NCBI GenBank assembly: GCA_018062515.1
Contig: JAGOSC010000008.1
Coordinates: forward strand, 1-55,482
DNA length: 55,482 nucleotides
DNA from: Candidatus Omnitrophota bacterium
GTDB lineage: Bacteria > Omnitrophota > Gorgyraeia > Zapsychrales > Zapsychraceae
Direction of reading: 5' to 3'
In this document: piece after piece, positions 17,627 through 26,050 of the stretch
How the letters are laid out: every line of letters starts with the position of its first letter
How positions within the stretch are numbered: position 1 is the first letter of the stretch
Notes under the pieces: model-generated
Seen by the model: the letters and a program-made list of their open reading frames with translations, nothing else
Databases searched by the model: none
What the model was told of the DNA's origin: nothing
Translations under genes and position numbers: made by a program

Positions 17627-18616
17627 TCACTTATTTACGGTCTGTTGTTCTAAAAAATATTGTTTATACCAGGCTACTGTTTTTCCTAGCCCTTCTCGAT
17701 AATGATTCTTCTTTTGATATCCCAATGATTTAACTTTTTCGATACTTGGACAGCGTCGAGATGTTCCGCCTTGTCGTAATTCGCCGGGCTTAATGTTGAC
17801 TTTTATCCCCAAAGCCTCGGCGATATCTTGAACCAATTGCTGAATGGTGATTTCCTCATCCATACCGATATGATAAATTTGGCCGCTCAATCCCTTTTCA
17901 GTAATTGTGATCACTTGATCGACGGCATCCCCGACGTAACAAAACGCACGGCCTTCTTCTCCTGTTCCCTGAATTTGAAGTTCACAGGAATTTTGATTCC
18001 ATCGGTCCGTCGCTTCATATAATTTCCTCATAATCTCAGGGATGACATGTTCAAATCCCATTTGAGGACCAAAAATATTATGCGGCCTGAAAATACTGTG
18101 CCTAATACCGCTATCCCGTAAATAATTTAATGTAAGAAGTTCACTAATTAATTTTCCTCCGCCGTAACTGTATCTTGGATTAAGTGGGTCAGGAATCATG
18201 AGCCGCTCAGTTTCAGTGGTCGGCACATGGGTAGGCTGCTGGTAAACTTCCGACGACGATGCCAAAATATATTGACGAACTCCGCATTCCATCGCCGCTT
18301 CCAAAGTATTTAAAGCACCTTTGACTCCAACATCCAGCACTAATTTCGGCTGTTCATAAAAATATTTTGTCCCGTTGATAAAGGCCAAATGAAAAACGAC
18401 CTCGCAACCTTTAACCGCTCCTAAAACATCCTCTTTTTGGCGAATATCCCCTTCGATGATTTCGATCGACGATAAAACGTCCTTCAGCCGATCATTTGAA
18501 CCACGAAAATTATTATCAAAAACACGGACTTTATAACCACTTCTCACTAGCCCTTTAACCAGAGCTGAACCTATAAATCCTGTTCCACCTGTAACTAATA
18601 TTTTTTGATTAGACAT
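17627..18616 (-). CDS. NAD-dependent epimerase/dehydratase (extended SDR)
   Basis: A 329-residue nucleotide-sugar enzyme. The N-terminal NAD motif is ILVTGGTGFIGSALVKGL; the catalytic Tyr/Lys pair is in YSYGGGKLISE, and ASSSEVYQQP carries the conserved serine. FRPHNIFGP follows as in UDP-glucose 4-epimerase and GDP-mannose dehydratase relatives. It overlaps the ABC transporter end by 8 bp and is followed 7 bp later by an aminotransferase, a common pairing for amino-sugar synthesis. Whether it is an epimerase, dehydratase or decarboxylase cannot be decided from these motifs. Confidence 0.87.
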   Translation of the reverse strand: MSNQKILVTGGTGFIGSALVKGLVRSGYKVRVFDNNFRGSNDRLKDVLSSIEIIEGDIRQKEDVLGAVKGCEVVFHLAFINGTKYFYEQPKLVLDVGVKGALNTLEAAMECGVRQYILASSSEVYQQPTHVPTTETERLMIPDPLNPRYSYGGGKLISELLTLNYLRDSGIRHSIFRPHNIFGPQMGFEHVIPEIMRKLYEATDRWNQNSCELQIQGTGEEGRAFCYVGDAVDQVITITEKGLSGQIYHIGMDEEITIQQLVQDIAEALGIKVNIKPGELRQGGTSRRCPSIEKVKSLGYQKKNHYREGLGKTVAWYKQYFLEQQTVNK

Positions 18617-20435
18617 AACTTCGTTCCAATGTTTGAGTATTATAAAATTTGAAATAATATCCCTGACGATTAATCAACTCAAAATGCGTCCCGGATTCAA
18701 CGATCCGTCCGCCTTCCATAACATAAATGTAATCATAATCCGCAATGGTGGAAAGCCTATGCGCGACGGCAATGACCGTCCGCCCCTGACTTAATAGGTT
18801 GATCGCATCCTTGACTTTTTTCTCCGACTCGGAATCAAGGGCACTCGTCGCTTCATCTAACAAAACAATGTGCGGATTCTTTAAAAACAATCGAGCTATT
18901 GCTAATCTTTGCTTTTCCCCACCGGATAACTTTACGCCCCGCTCGCCCAACTGAGTGTCGAGCTTTTGTTCCAAGGCCATAAATGTTTCATAAATCTGAG
19001 CTTTCTTTAATGCAACCTCAATTTCATCCTCGGAGACTGGACGATCAAAACCAAATGTAATATTATTGCGCACAGTGTCATTAAAAATAAATGTTTCCTG
19101 ACTCACATATCCTAATAATTGCCGCCAATCTTTCTTGGAAATATCTCTGAGTTCCAAACCATCAATTTTAATGGAACCGGAATAGTCATCATGAAAACCG
19201 CTGATCACATCAATCAGGGTTGATTTACCGCTGCCGGAGCGACCGACAAAAGCGATTTTTTTGCCTTTTTGCAGCGAAAAATTGATATCACTAAGCTGAT
19301 GGGACGTCTGATTGTATTGAAAGCCCATCTGATTGACGACGAGCTGATTATTAAAACCGGGCAATACAACTAATTTATCTTTTGTAATGTTTAAATGTTG
19401 ATCCAATTCGGCATTCAATCTTAAAATAGCCCTCAATCCTTCAAAACAAAAAGCGAATGATGAATGATACGTATGCACCTTGGCCAAGTTCATACATATA
19501 TTCCCGGCGATAAAACTAAAAAAGAACATTTGTGAAATATACGCATCGTCCGCTCCGATCAGTCTTTCTCGATTGATAAAAACAACAACAAAAACCAGAA
19601 ACACAGACAAAAATTTAAAAAAGATCGGCAATGAACGCGTAATCCATGATGATTCAAAGATGGTCATGTAATAAGTTATATTAATGTCGTCAAATTTCTT
19701 TTCATGCTGTTTCTCCATACAAGAAAGGATCACGTTGCGTATTCCCTGGAGAGACTCGATGATCATGGTATTCGCATTCTCCTGGACACGCTGATTCTTT
19801 TGGCCTAATTCATAAATAAAGGGAAGCATCCTAGTAAACAAAAACGCTAATAGCCCCATCACCACGAGAAAACCAAGGGTATAATAAGGCATGATCAAAA
19901 ATCCCATCACTAAATAGGCGCCGGCAAATAAAACAGGACATACAATCATAAAAAGATAATTGATACAGTTAAAACACTTATTGACATTAACCGTGAGGTG
20001 ATTAATCAGTCCGCCGGAGTTTTGGTTATAAAAGAACTTTAATCGGGAATTGATGATTTTACTATAAAGCACTCTGGCTACATGGTACTGAATATCGAAC
20101 ATGGAAAACTTCAGAATATATCGTTCCATAACAATAAGCATAATCTGAATGACAGCGATGACCGCCAGCAGTGAAAAAAGAACTGAAACAAATCTATTTT
20201 CAGGAGCCATCCCGGAAAAAAGACTGTTCAGAAAGTCCACAATCTTGTTCTGTCCGGTTGCCGATGTGTCCGCGTTCTGCAGTGAATTCAAAAATGGAAT
20301 CACCAAACCAGCGGAAAGCGCCTGTAATCCTGCCGTCACAGACATCAATATACCCAGAATACTCAAAGACTTTCTCGGTATCTTAAATGTCTTTAAAAAT
20401 AAATTAACATCTTTTAATGATCGAATTAAATCCAT
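18609..20435 (-). CDS. ABC exporter half-transporter, MsbA/PglK-like
   Basis: A 608-residue protein fusing a membrane domain to an ATPase. About five to six hydrophobic segments fill residues 20-330. The nucleotide-binding domain (about 360-600) has Walker A FVGRSGSGKSTL, the signature LSGGEKQRLAIARL, Walker B HIVLLDEATSALD and the H-loop AVAHRLST. This is the type IV exporter form of MsbA and of PglK, which flips lipid-linked oligosaccharides. Within a glycan locus that contains no Wzx, it is the best candidate for moving a finished lipid-linked glycan or its precursor across the inner membrane; lipid A export cannot be excluded. Confidence 0.9.
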   Translation of the reverse strand: MDLIRSLKDVNLFLKTFKIPRKSLSILGILMSVTAGLQALSAGLVIPFLNSLQNADTSATGQNKIVDFLNSLFSGMAPENRFVSVLFSLLAVIAVIQIMLIVMERYILKFSMFDIQYHVARVLYSKIINSRLKFFYNQNSGGLINHLTVNVNKCFNCINYLFMIVCPVLFAGAYLVMGFLIMPYYTLGFLVVMGLLAFLFTRMLPFIYELGQKNQRVQENANTMIIESLQGIRNVILSCMEKQHEKKFDDINITYYMTIFESSWITRSLPIFFKFLSVFLVFVVVFINRERLIGADDAYISQMFFFSFIAGNICMNLAKVHTYHSSFAFCFEGLRAILRLNAELDQHLNITKDKLVVLPGFNNQLVVNQMGFQYNQTSHQLSDINFSLQKGKKIAFVGRSGSGKSTLIDVISGFHDDYSGSIKIDGLELRDISKKDWRQLLGYVSQETFIFNDTVRNNITFGFDRPVSEDEIEVALKKAQIYETFMALEQKLDTQLGERGVKLSGGEKQRLAIARLFLKNPHIVLLDEATSALDSESEKKVKDAINLLSQGRTVIAVAHRLSTIADYDYIYVMEGGRIVESGTHFELINRQGYYFKFYNTQTLERSYV

Positions 20436-20437
20436 CC

Positions 20438-22117
20438 TTAACCAATCCCTATTCCGGAATAAATAATCCCGGGAATATTTTTAATATCCAGCGGTGAGAA
20501 ATTCTGCCAACCATCGTAAAATAAAGACGGCTTATTCATCGTTTCCAGTAAATCAAAAATCCCTAAATTAACGTATGACTTGTGATTATTCATGATAAAA
20601 ACGGCATCAGCCCCTTTAAACCCTTCCTCGATGGTGCACGCTTTTATGCCTAATGCTTTGATCTGTTGAGCCTGAACAATCGGATCATATCCCCAAATGT
20701 TTTTGACATTATTCCACTTCAGTTCCTCCAGGAACCAGAGCGTCGTCGATTCCCTTAAATCAGAGGTTTCGGGTTCACCTTTAAATGCAAATCCGATAAT
20801 AAAAATTTTACTCGTTTGTAGTTCCTTCTGGACGGTAGACATTAAACTCGTGGAACGAGCATAAATATTTTTGGGCGCGGCTTCATTAATCGCACGCGCG
20901 CATTTGATAAAAGAACCGTCTATATTATGCTCTTCAAAATTCTTGATCAGAATGTATGGATCTTTACTTAGACATGCTCCGCCTACCCCTGGGGATGGTT
21001 TAGGAATCAGATTACGCTGATATTGGATATTGACCATATCGATCAAATGACCTAAGTTTAATCCCAATTTCTCGGCGAGTAATGCCATTTGATTCGAATA
21101 AGCAAAAATAGTGTCGCGATATGTATTGTCCATCAGCTTACACAGTTCCGCCGCTTCTAAAGAACCAACATCAATGACGGTGTGTGTATTTTCATTAAAC
21201 AACCTTGAAGCCAATTCTATACTTCGGGCATCATACCCGCCGACAATTTGAGGATTTTTGCGAAGTTCTTCTAAGGCCTTGCCCTCGGCCGTGCGCTCCG
21301 GACAATAAGCGAGATAAAAATCGTCGCCCACTTTAAGCCCAGACTCATTTTCAAGAATAGGCAAAACCGTTTTACGTGTTAAACCCACCGGCACCGTCGA
21401 TCGCAATATAACCAAATCGTTCTTCTTGAGGATAGACCCGATGGCCTTTGCTGCTTGACTGATAAAACTGTCATTGGGTTTCATCGTCACCTTGTCGATC
21501 GGTGTCCCGACGGTAATGATATAAATGTCGGCGGATACTTTCTCAATCGAATCAAGCAGATTAAGATTCTTGGAAACATGTTTGCTTAAATATTTCTCCA
21601 TCCCCCGCTCATAGAACGGCATTTTCTTTTCTTTTATGTTCTTGATCAAATCTTTGTTTGTATCATACCCATGAACGGTAAATCCTTCGTCGGCGAGAAT
21701 AATGGCCAATGTCAAACCAACATAACCCATCCCCAAAACCAATATTTCGCGGGATTTAATATTTAAAAACGGCTCAACGTCGTGCATCCGGATAAGGCCT
21801 TTGACCTGATTTTGTTGATTCACGACGGGAACGACCGTAATTCGTTTGCTTAAATAATGTCTGGCTTCGTCGATATTTTGCCCTTCTTTAATGACAAACG
21901 GTTCATGTTGATGAATGTCTTTAATAAAGTCGTCGAGTTTATATCCGCCTATTAAAGCTCGTCGGATATCGCCATCCGTAAATACTTTTAATAAACGCAT
22001 TTGATCGTCGACCATAAAACAAGCGCGTTCATCCGCGTCGTTAATAACCTTCATTGTATCCATGATCGTCGCATCTTGCGTAATGCAAAATCGTTCAATA
22101 TCTTTTTTTAATTTCAT
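20438..22117 (-). CDS. CBS-domain / UDP-sugar dehydrogenase fusion
   Basis: A 559-residue two-part protein. Residues 1-125 form a CBS pair (DATIMDTMKVINDADERACF; then VKEGQNIDEARHYLSKRI). The rest is a UDP-glucose/UDP-ManNAc dehydrogenase: Rossmann motif LVLGMGYVGLTLAIILADEGF near 131, a central helix, and the catalytic cysteine in GVGGACLSKDP, with a C-terminal UDP-binding domain (FKGEPETSDLRESTT). Such enzymes oxidise the C6 alcohol of a UDP-sugar to a uronate in two NAD steps. CBS pairs usually bind adenine nucleotides and could regulate activity. The fusion is uncommon. It overlaps the TIM-barrel gene upstream by ATGA and a GGGAG site precedes its ATG. Confidence 0.9.
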   Translation of the reverse strand: MKLKKDIERFCITQDATIMDTMKVINDADERACFMVDDQMRLLKVFTDGDIRRALIGGYKLDDFIKDIHQHEPFVIKEGQNIDEARHYLSKRITVVPVVNQQNQVKGLIRMHDVEPFLNIKSREILVLGMGYVGLTLAIILADEGFTVHGYDTNKDLIKNIKEKKMPFYERGMEKYLSKHVSKNLNLLDSIEKVSADIYIITVGTPIDKVTMKPNDSFISQAAKAIGSILKKNDLVILRSTVPVGLTRKTVLPILENESGLKVGDDFYLAYCPERTAEGKALEELRKNPQIVGGYDARSIELASRLFNENTHTVIDVGSLEAAELCKLMDNTYRDTIFAYSNQMALLAEKLGLNLGHLIDMVNIQYQRNLIPKPSPGVGGACLSKDPYILIKNFEEHNIDGSFIKCARAINEAAPKNIYARSTSLMSTVQKELQTSKIFIIGFAFKGEPETSDLRESTTLWFLEELKWNNVKNIWGYDPIVQAQQIKALGIKACTIEEGFKGADAVFIMNNHKSYVNLGIFDLLETMNKPSLFYDGWQNFSPLDIKNIPGIIYSGIGIG

Positions 22118-23049
22118 TTAAAACTCCCGTTCATTTTTCTTAATCCCTGTATTCCTTCATGGGATTGAAGAAACTGTTTAGAAATATGTTTCATACTTTC
22201 TTTTAAAACATCAATCCCGTCGCTGTTGCGAGCTTCCAGACAATAACAACGTCGTCCGCCATCTCTTAATTTAATCGTCTCGACTTCCCTAATAATATCT
22301 AATTGCCAACTGTTTTCCTGAACAGGCAGGTGTTCATCTTTATAGCCATTATTCTCTGACAAATGAACTTCGTGCACGACCGAACCAAATTCGGAAAGAT
22401 ATTTGGCAATAAACTTATTTCTCGGAATACCGCGCAGTTGACTCGTGACATTTAAATGTCCTAAATCAAGAAGTAAACCGACATCGTCGCCGACAGCTTG
22501 CGTCATGTCTTTAATCTCGTCAAACGAACAGTACAGTGAAAATTCTCCATCCGGTAACGGAAATAAATTTTCAAGAGCTAATTGGACCCCGGCTTGTTGA
22601 AACCAAGGTTTTATCTGCTCAATAAACTTAACCGCATTAATAAACGCTTTTTCCGGTTTGATCGTCTTTGAAGGAAAACCAAACATACCATTCGACCCGA
22701 CAACAGGATCGGCAAGATAACCCGCATGAATACCATAAACCGGCATAGCCTGAGCGCTTGCTACGTCGAGCATATCTTTGATCATTTCTAATGATAAATT
22801 ACGAACACGCTCATCGGCTGTTGCGATATTTAATACAAAATCCTCTCTTCTCGGCGGAAAATAGTTATGCGGAACAAAGCTAAACCCCTTCACCTTATAA
22901 CTTTTTAATAACTTATTGATTTCATCCACCGAAATAAACGTATGCGGGGCTGACCATTCAATGTCATAAATTCCCTCTGATTCACAAGTCTTAAGAACCT
23001 CTTGCATGGATTGACCCGCAAAACAGCTGGACGACAAATAACAATTCAT
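22114..23049 (-). CDS. TIM-barrel sugar isomerase/epimerase-like protein
   Basis: A 311-residue AP-endonuclease-2-type barrel (sugar phosphate isomerase/epimerase family). The metal-binding pattern is visible as acidic and histidine residues in ALENLFPLPDGEF, LLLDLGHLNV and VHEVHLSENNG. The ATG at 23049 was chosen over one at 23100 because GGGGAGATAGG immediately precedes it and it starts 1 bp after the stop of the oxidoreductase, while the longer version would run through 50 bp of that gene. Members isomerise or epimerise sugars and sugar acids. It is placed between a Gfo/Idh/MocA oxidoreductase and the CBS-dehydrogenase fusion; these three may act in order on one sugar. Confidence 0.82.
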   Translation of the reverse strand: MNCYLSSSCFAGQSMQEVLKTCESEGIYDIEWSAPHTFISVDEINKLLKSYKVKGFSFVPHNYFPPRREDFVLNIATADERVRNLSLEMIKDMLDVASAQAMPVYGIHAGYLADPVVGSNGMFGFPSKTIKPEKAFINAVKFIEQIKPWFQQAGVQLALENLFPLPDGEFSLYCSFDEIKDMTQAVGDDVGLLLDLGHLNVTSQLRGIPRNKFIAKYLSEFGSVVHEVHLSENNGYKDEHLPVQENSWQLDIIREVETIKLRDGGRRCYCLEARNSDGIDVLKESMKHISKQFLQSHEGIQGLRKMNGSFK

Positions 23050-23050
23050 C

Positions 23051-24085
23051 CTATCTCCCCACCCGCTCAATTTCTTTAACTGAACTGGATATTTTTTCAA
23101 ATTTCCGTGTCACTTGTGATTTCTCGGCAGATAAAATGAGTTCCATCGTCTCAATCCCAACCTGAAGATTAGCTTTTGGTTCTTCTTTACCTTCACAAGC
23201 CGCCAAAAAGTTTTTTAATTCCTGAATGTAACAAAGATTGAAATCCGTCGGGAATTTGCGGTAGAAATGTTTGCATTTGGTTTTCGCTTCGTAATGCTGC
23301 ACTTCATTCGCATAAAAATCCCAATATAGATTTCCTTCTTCACCTTTTATTTCTAAATATTTCTTATGGTCTCGTCCGAATATATCGGTGTGAATAGACC
23401 CGACGACACCATTCTTAAAAGTCACAATCATTTCGGCGATGTCATCAGCTTCTATTTCTAAACTGCTCAATTTCGTATTCACGGCGAATACAGAATCAAA
23501 TTCACCAATTAAATAATGAGTTAAATCCATAATATGGCATTGATCAAGAATGGATCCTCCGCCGGTACTCTTCTTGGCCATGTAAAAGGAACGATAATCT
23601 TCCCAAGGATGCCAATCCGGAAGATATTCCGAAAATTCTCCGCGTATGGTAATCACTTTACCAATAGCACCGGCATCCAATAATTCCTTTACTTTCTGTA
23701 TTCCCGGGTGGTAGCGGAAAATATAGGCCATCGCTACGACTATTTGATTTTCTTCAACGGCCGTTTTTAAGGCTTCAATGCCGTCGAGATTATGCGCCAA
23801 CGGTTTTTCCATTAACATATGTACTCCATTTTGCGCCAATTTAATACCAATCGGTATGTGAAGATGTGTTGGCGCGCAAATGAACCCTGCATAATATTTT
23901 TCGGCTTTAAGCGCTTTGTCCAAATCCGTGTAAAAATTTTGGATACCAATCGTCTCTCGGATTTCTTGTTGACGATCGGCGCGCGTTTCAACCACCGTGA
24001 TATTTTCTTTTTGAATACCGATACTGATTAAATTACGCATACAGCGTTTTCCAATCGATCCACCGCCTATCACTAAAAGTTTCAT
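23051..24085 (-). CDS. Gfo/Idh/MocA-family sugar oxidoreductase
   Basis: A 344-residue NAD(P)-dependent oxidoreductase. The Rossmann motif is LVIGGGSIGKRCMRNL and the family signature EKPLAHN follows near residue 100. CHIMDLTHYLIGEFDSV is the substrate-domain region with conserved His and Asp. It is one of two such enzymes in the locus (the other is at 8680-9699). It lies 15 bp after the formyltransferase stop and 1 bp before the TIM-barrel gene. Role in the modification of a nucleotide sugar is likely; the exact substrate is not readable. Confidence 0.86.
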   Translation of the reverse strand: MKLLVIGGGSIGKRCMRNLISIGIQKENITVVETRADRQQEIRETIGIQNFYTDLDKALKAEKYYAGFICAPTHLHIPIGIKLAQNGVHMLMEKPLAHNLDGIEALKTAVEENQIVVAMAYIFRYHPGIQKVKELLDAGAIGKVITIRGEFSEYLPDWHPWEDYRSFYMAKKSTGGGSILDQCHIMDLTHYLIGEFDSVFAVNTKLSSLEIEADDIAEMIVTFKNGVVGSIHTDIFGRDHKKYLEIKGEEGNLYWDFYANEVQHYEAKTKCKHFYRKFPTDFNLCYIQELKNFLAACEGKEEPKANLQVGIETMELILSAEKSQVTRKFEKISSSVKEIERVGR

Positions 24086-24100
24086 GTTGTTTCCTTTCCC

Positions 24101-25006
24101 TTATATACGCGCCAGCTCGGCGCCATTTTGCTGTAAATTGGTTACTATATTATTTTTGATCGAAACACCATTTAAACGAATTTCTTTGGCTCGGATAAAT
24201 CCATTCGCACAGCCGAATATCAGGACGCCATTTTGAATAAAAGCTTTTCCAGGCTGCGGCTTTGAATGCAAATCAGAAATTATTTCAGCGTCGATTATTT
24301 CAACCACTTGATTATTTAAACTTGTCCAGGCACTTCGAAATGACGGATGATAAACGGCTCGAATAAAACGCTCGACGTATTGAGTTTTTTTGGTCCAATC
24401 AATTTCCCCATTATTAGGCATTTTATTCTTGAAATATTTTGCCTTGGATTCATCCTGAACTTTGGCGTTCAATTGTTCACCCGTAAAATCCGTTATATAT
24501 TCTTTAAGTAAATTGATTTCACAGTCGACCATACGTTCGTAAAGAGAAAATCCAGTATCATCCGCATTAATAGGTATTCCGCGCTGCAAAACCACGCCAC
24601 CTGCATCAAAATCTTTAACGACTTCATGAACGCTGCAAAATGCTTCCTGATCACCATTCAAAATAGGCCACACCGTCGGTAAACATCCTCGGTATTCGGG
24701 CAATTTAGCCGGATGAAAATTATAAATACCTTGGCTAAATACATTAATCAAATTCTGACTAAGCCGCTTGGAATAAGAAAACATTAAACCGCGCTGTACT
24801 TTTTTTTCTTTAAGAACGGATATATTTTCATCGAATAAGACATCAATCTTATTCTTTTTAGCTAACTGAATGAGATCTTGATTCTGTTCGGAATCAGTTG
24901 TTAAAACAGCCGCCACCTGAGCTTTGTCCTCAAGTAATGTTTGCAAAGCTCGCAAACCGACCTGTTTGACGCCAATCAAGACTAAATTATATGGAGCATT
25001 ACTCAT
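24101..25006 (-). CDS. Methionyl-tRNA formyltransferase-like sugar N-formyltransferase
   Basis: A 301-residue formyltransferase with the catalytic Asn and His in YNFHPAKLPEYRG and the Asp in VVKDFDAGGVVLQRG, the triad used by Fmt, ArnA and sugar formyltransferases, with 10-formyl-tetrahydrofolate as donor. A C-terminal OB-like region (NGEIDWTKKTQYVERFIRA) follows. ATG 25006 has GAGGA 5 nt upstream and overlaps the NeuB-type synthase stop (ATGAGTAA); the ATG at 25039 would lack this. Position within the glycan run, far from a peptide deformylase gene, argues for N-formylation of an amino sugar, perhaps the nonulosonic acid made by the neighbour. It is not the general Fmt. Confidence 0.88.
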   Translation of the reverse strand: MSNAPYNLVLIGVKQVGLRALQTLLEDKAQVAAVLTTDSEQNQDLIQLAKKNKIDVLFDENISVLKEKKVQRGLMFSYSKRLSQNLINVFSQGIYNFHPAKLPEYRGCLPTVWPILNGDQEAFCSVHEVVKDFDAGGVVLQRGIPINADDTGFSLYERMVDCEINLLKEYITDFTGEQLNAKVQDESKAKYFKNKMPNNGEIDWTKKTQYVERFIRAVYHPSFRSAWTSLNNQVVEIIDAEIISDLHSKPQPGKAFIQNGVLIFGCANGFIRAKEIRLNGVSIKNNIVTNLQQNGAELARI

Positions 25007-26042
25007 CAATGTCCTCGAGCGTAAATAAATCATCTTCAAAAATATCGCGGTTTAATTGTTTACCGATTAATTGAGGAAGATAACTTGTCGTTAAACCATT
25101 TCCCGGGCGCTTGATGGCAATCATCTCTTGAGCCAGAACTTCACCCCTCTTTAAATCGCGCGCAGCGACGAGACTTCGTCTTAATGCGACAAAAGTATCA
25201 GTTTCTTCATCAGTTCTTTGCTTGACGGCATGTCCCAAGGCCTTGTAACAGTCATTCACGGCTATAACCAATTCTTTTAATTCATGCGGTTCAATCGACG
25301 CTTTTTGATCAATACCAGGCAATTGACGCGAAAGAGTAAAATGTTTTTCAATAGCGATGGCCCCTAAAGCAATCGCGGCAATACACGTTGTGTGCGTCAC
25401 GGTATGATCTGAAAGTCCGACGGGAACACGGTATTTCTCCTGATATGTTTTCAATACATTTAAATTCGCATTTTCGATCTTAGAAGGATAATTCGACGTG
25501 CATTGAAACAAGATTATTTCCGTACCGCTTTTCTTAAAGATATTCATCGCCCGATCAACTTCTTCATTTGTTCCCATGCCCGTCGATATAAGTACTGGAA
25601 TCTTTGTGGAAGCAATCTCGTTTAAGAAAGGTTCATTGGTCAAATTACATGAACTGATCTTAACGGCCGGTACTTTTAATTCCATTAGCGAACGAAAACT
25701 CCACACCTCAAAAGGAGTCGAAAGGATATCAATATTAACTTTATTCGCATGAGAAATGAGTTCCCGATACATATCCTGGCTCATCTGTGTAGCTTTGATG
25801 ATTTCATTTTGCGATTTCCCGCCGACATTTGATTGATTCTGATACCCAGCACGGCCGGCCTTCTTTGAAATATATTTGTCAGCCAGGAAACTTTGAAATT
25901 TAATACAATCAGCACCATTTTCTTTAGCCGCGTCAATCATGTCTTTAGCTAAGGCTTTGTCCCCATTATGATTAATGCCGGCTTCGGCAATCACATATGG
26001 TTTACGAGCGGATAATATTTTCTCAATAAAATTTTTCAACAC
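24999..26042 (-). CDS. neuB: NeuB/PseI/LegI-type nonulosonic acid synthase (first copy)
   Basis: A 347-residue NeuB-family protein. The TIM barrel starts VIAEAGINHNGDKALAKDM and contains ADCIKFQSF, VGLSDHT and IEKHFTLSR; the C-terminal SAF domain begins ARDLKRGEVLAQEMIAIKRPG. The family condenses PEP with a six-carbon amino sugar to give a nine-carbon nonulosonic acid. It is the more sialic/legionaminic-like of two copies, but subtype is not proven by motif alone. GTG 26042 (TTG 26039 the alternative) is preceded by AAAGGAG. It lies between a PseH-type fusion and a formyltransferase, suggesting a variant N-acyl nonulosonate. The second copy (33271-34284) sits in the classical Pse gene set. 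Confidence 0.88.
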   Translation of the reverse strand: MLKNFIEKILSARKPYVIAEAGINHNGDKALAKDMIDAAKENGADCIKFQSFLADKYISKKAGRAGYQNQSNVGGKSQNEIIKATQMSQDMYRELISHANKVNIDILSTPFEVWSFRSLMELKVPAVKISSCNLTNEPFLNEIASTKIPVLISTGMGTNEEVDRAMNIFKKSGTEIILFQCTSNYPSKIENANLNVLKTYQEKYRVPVGLSDHTVTHTTCIAAIALGAIAIEKHFTLSRQLPGIDQKASIEPHELKELVIAVNDCYKALGHAVKQRTDEETDTFVALRRSLVAARDLKRGEVLAQEMIAIKRPGNGLTTSYLPQLIGKQLNRDIFEDDLFTLEDIDE

Positions 26043-26050
26043 CTTCTCCT

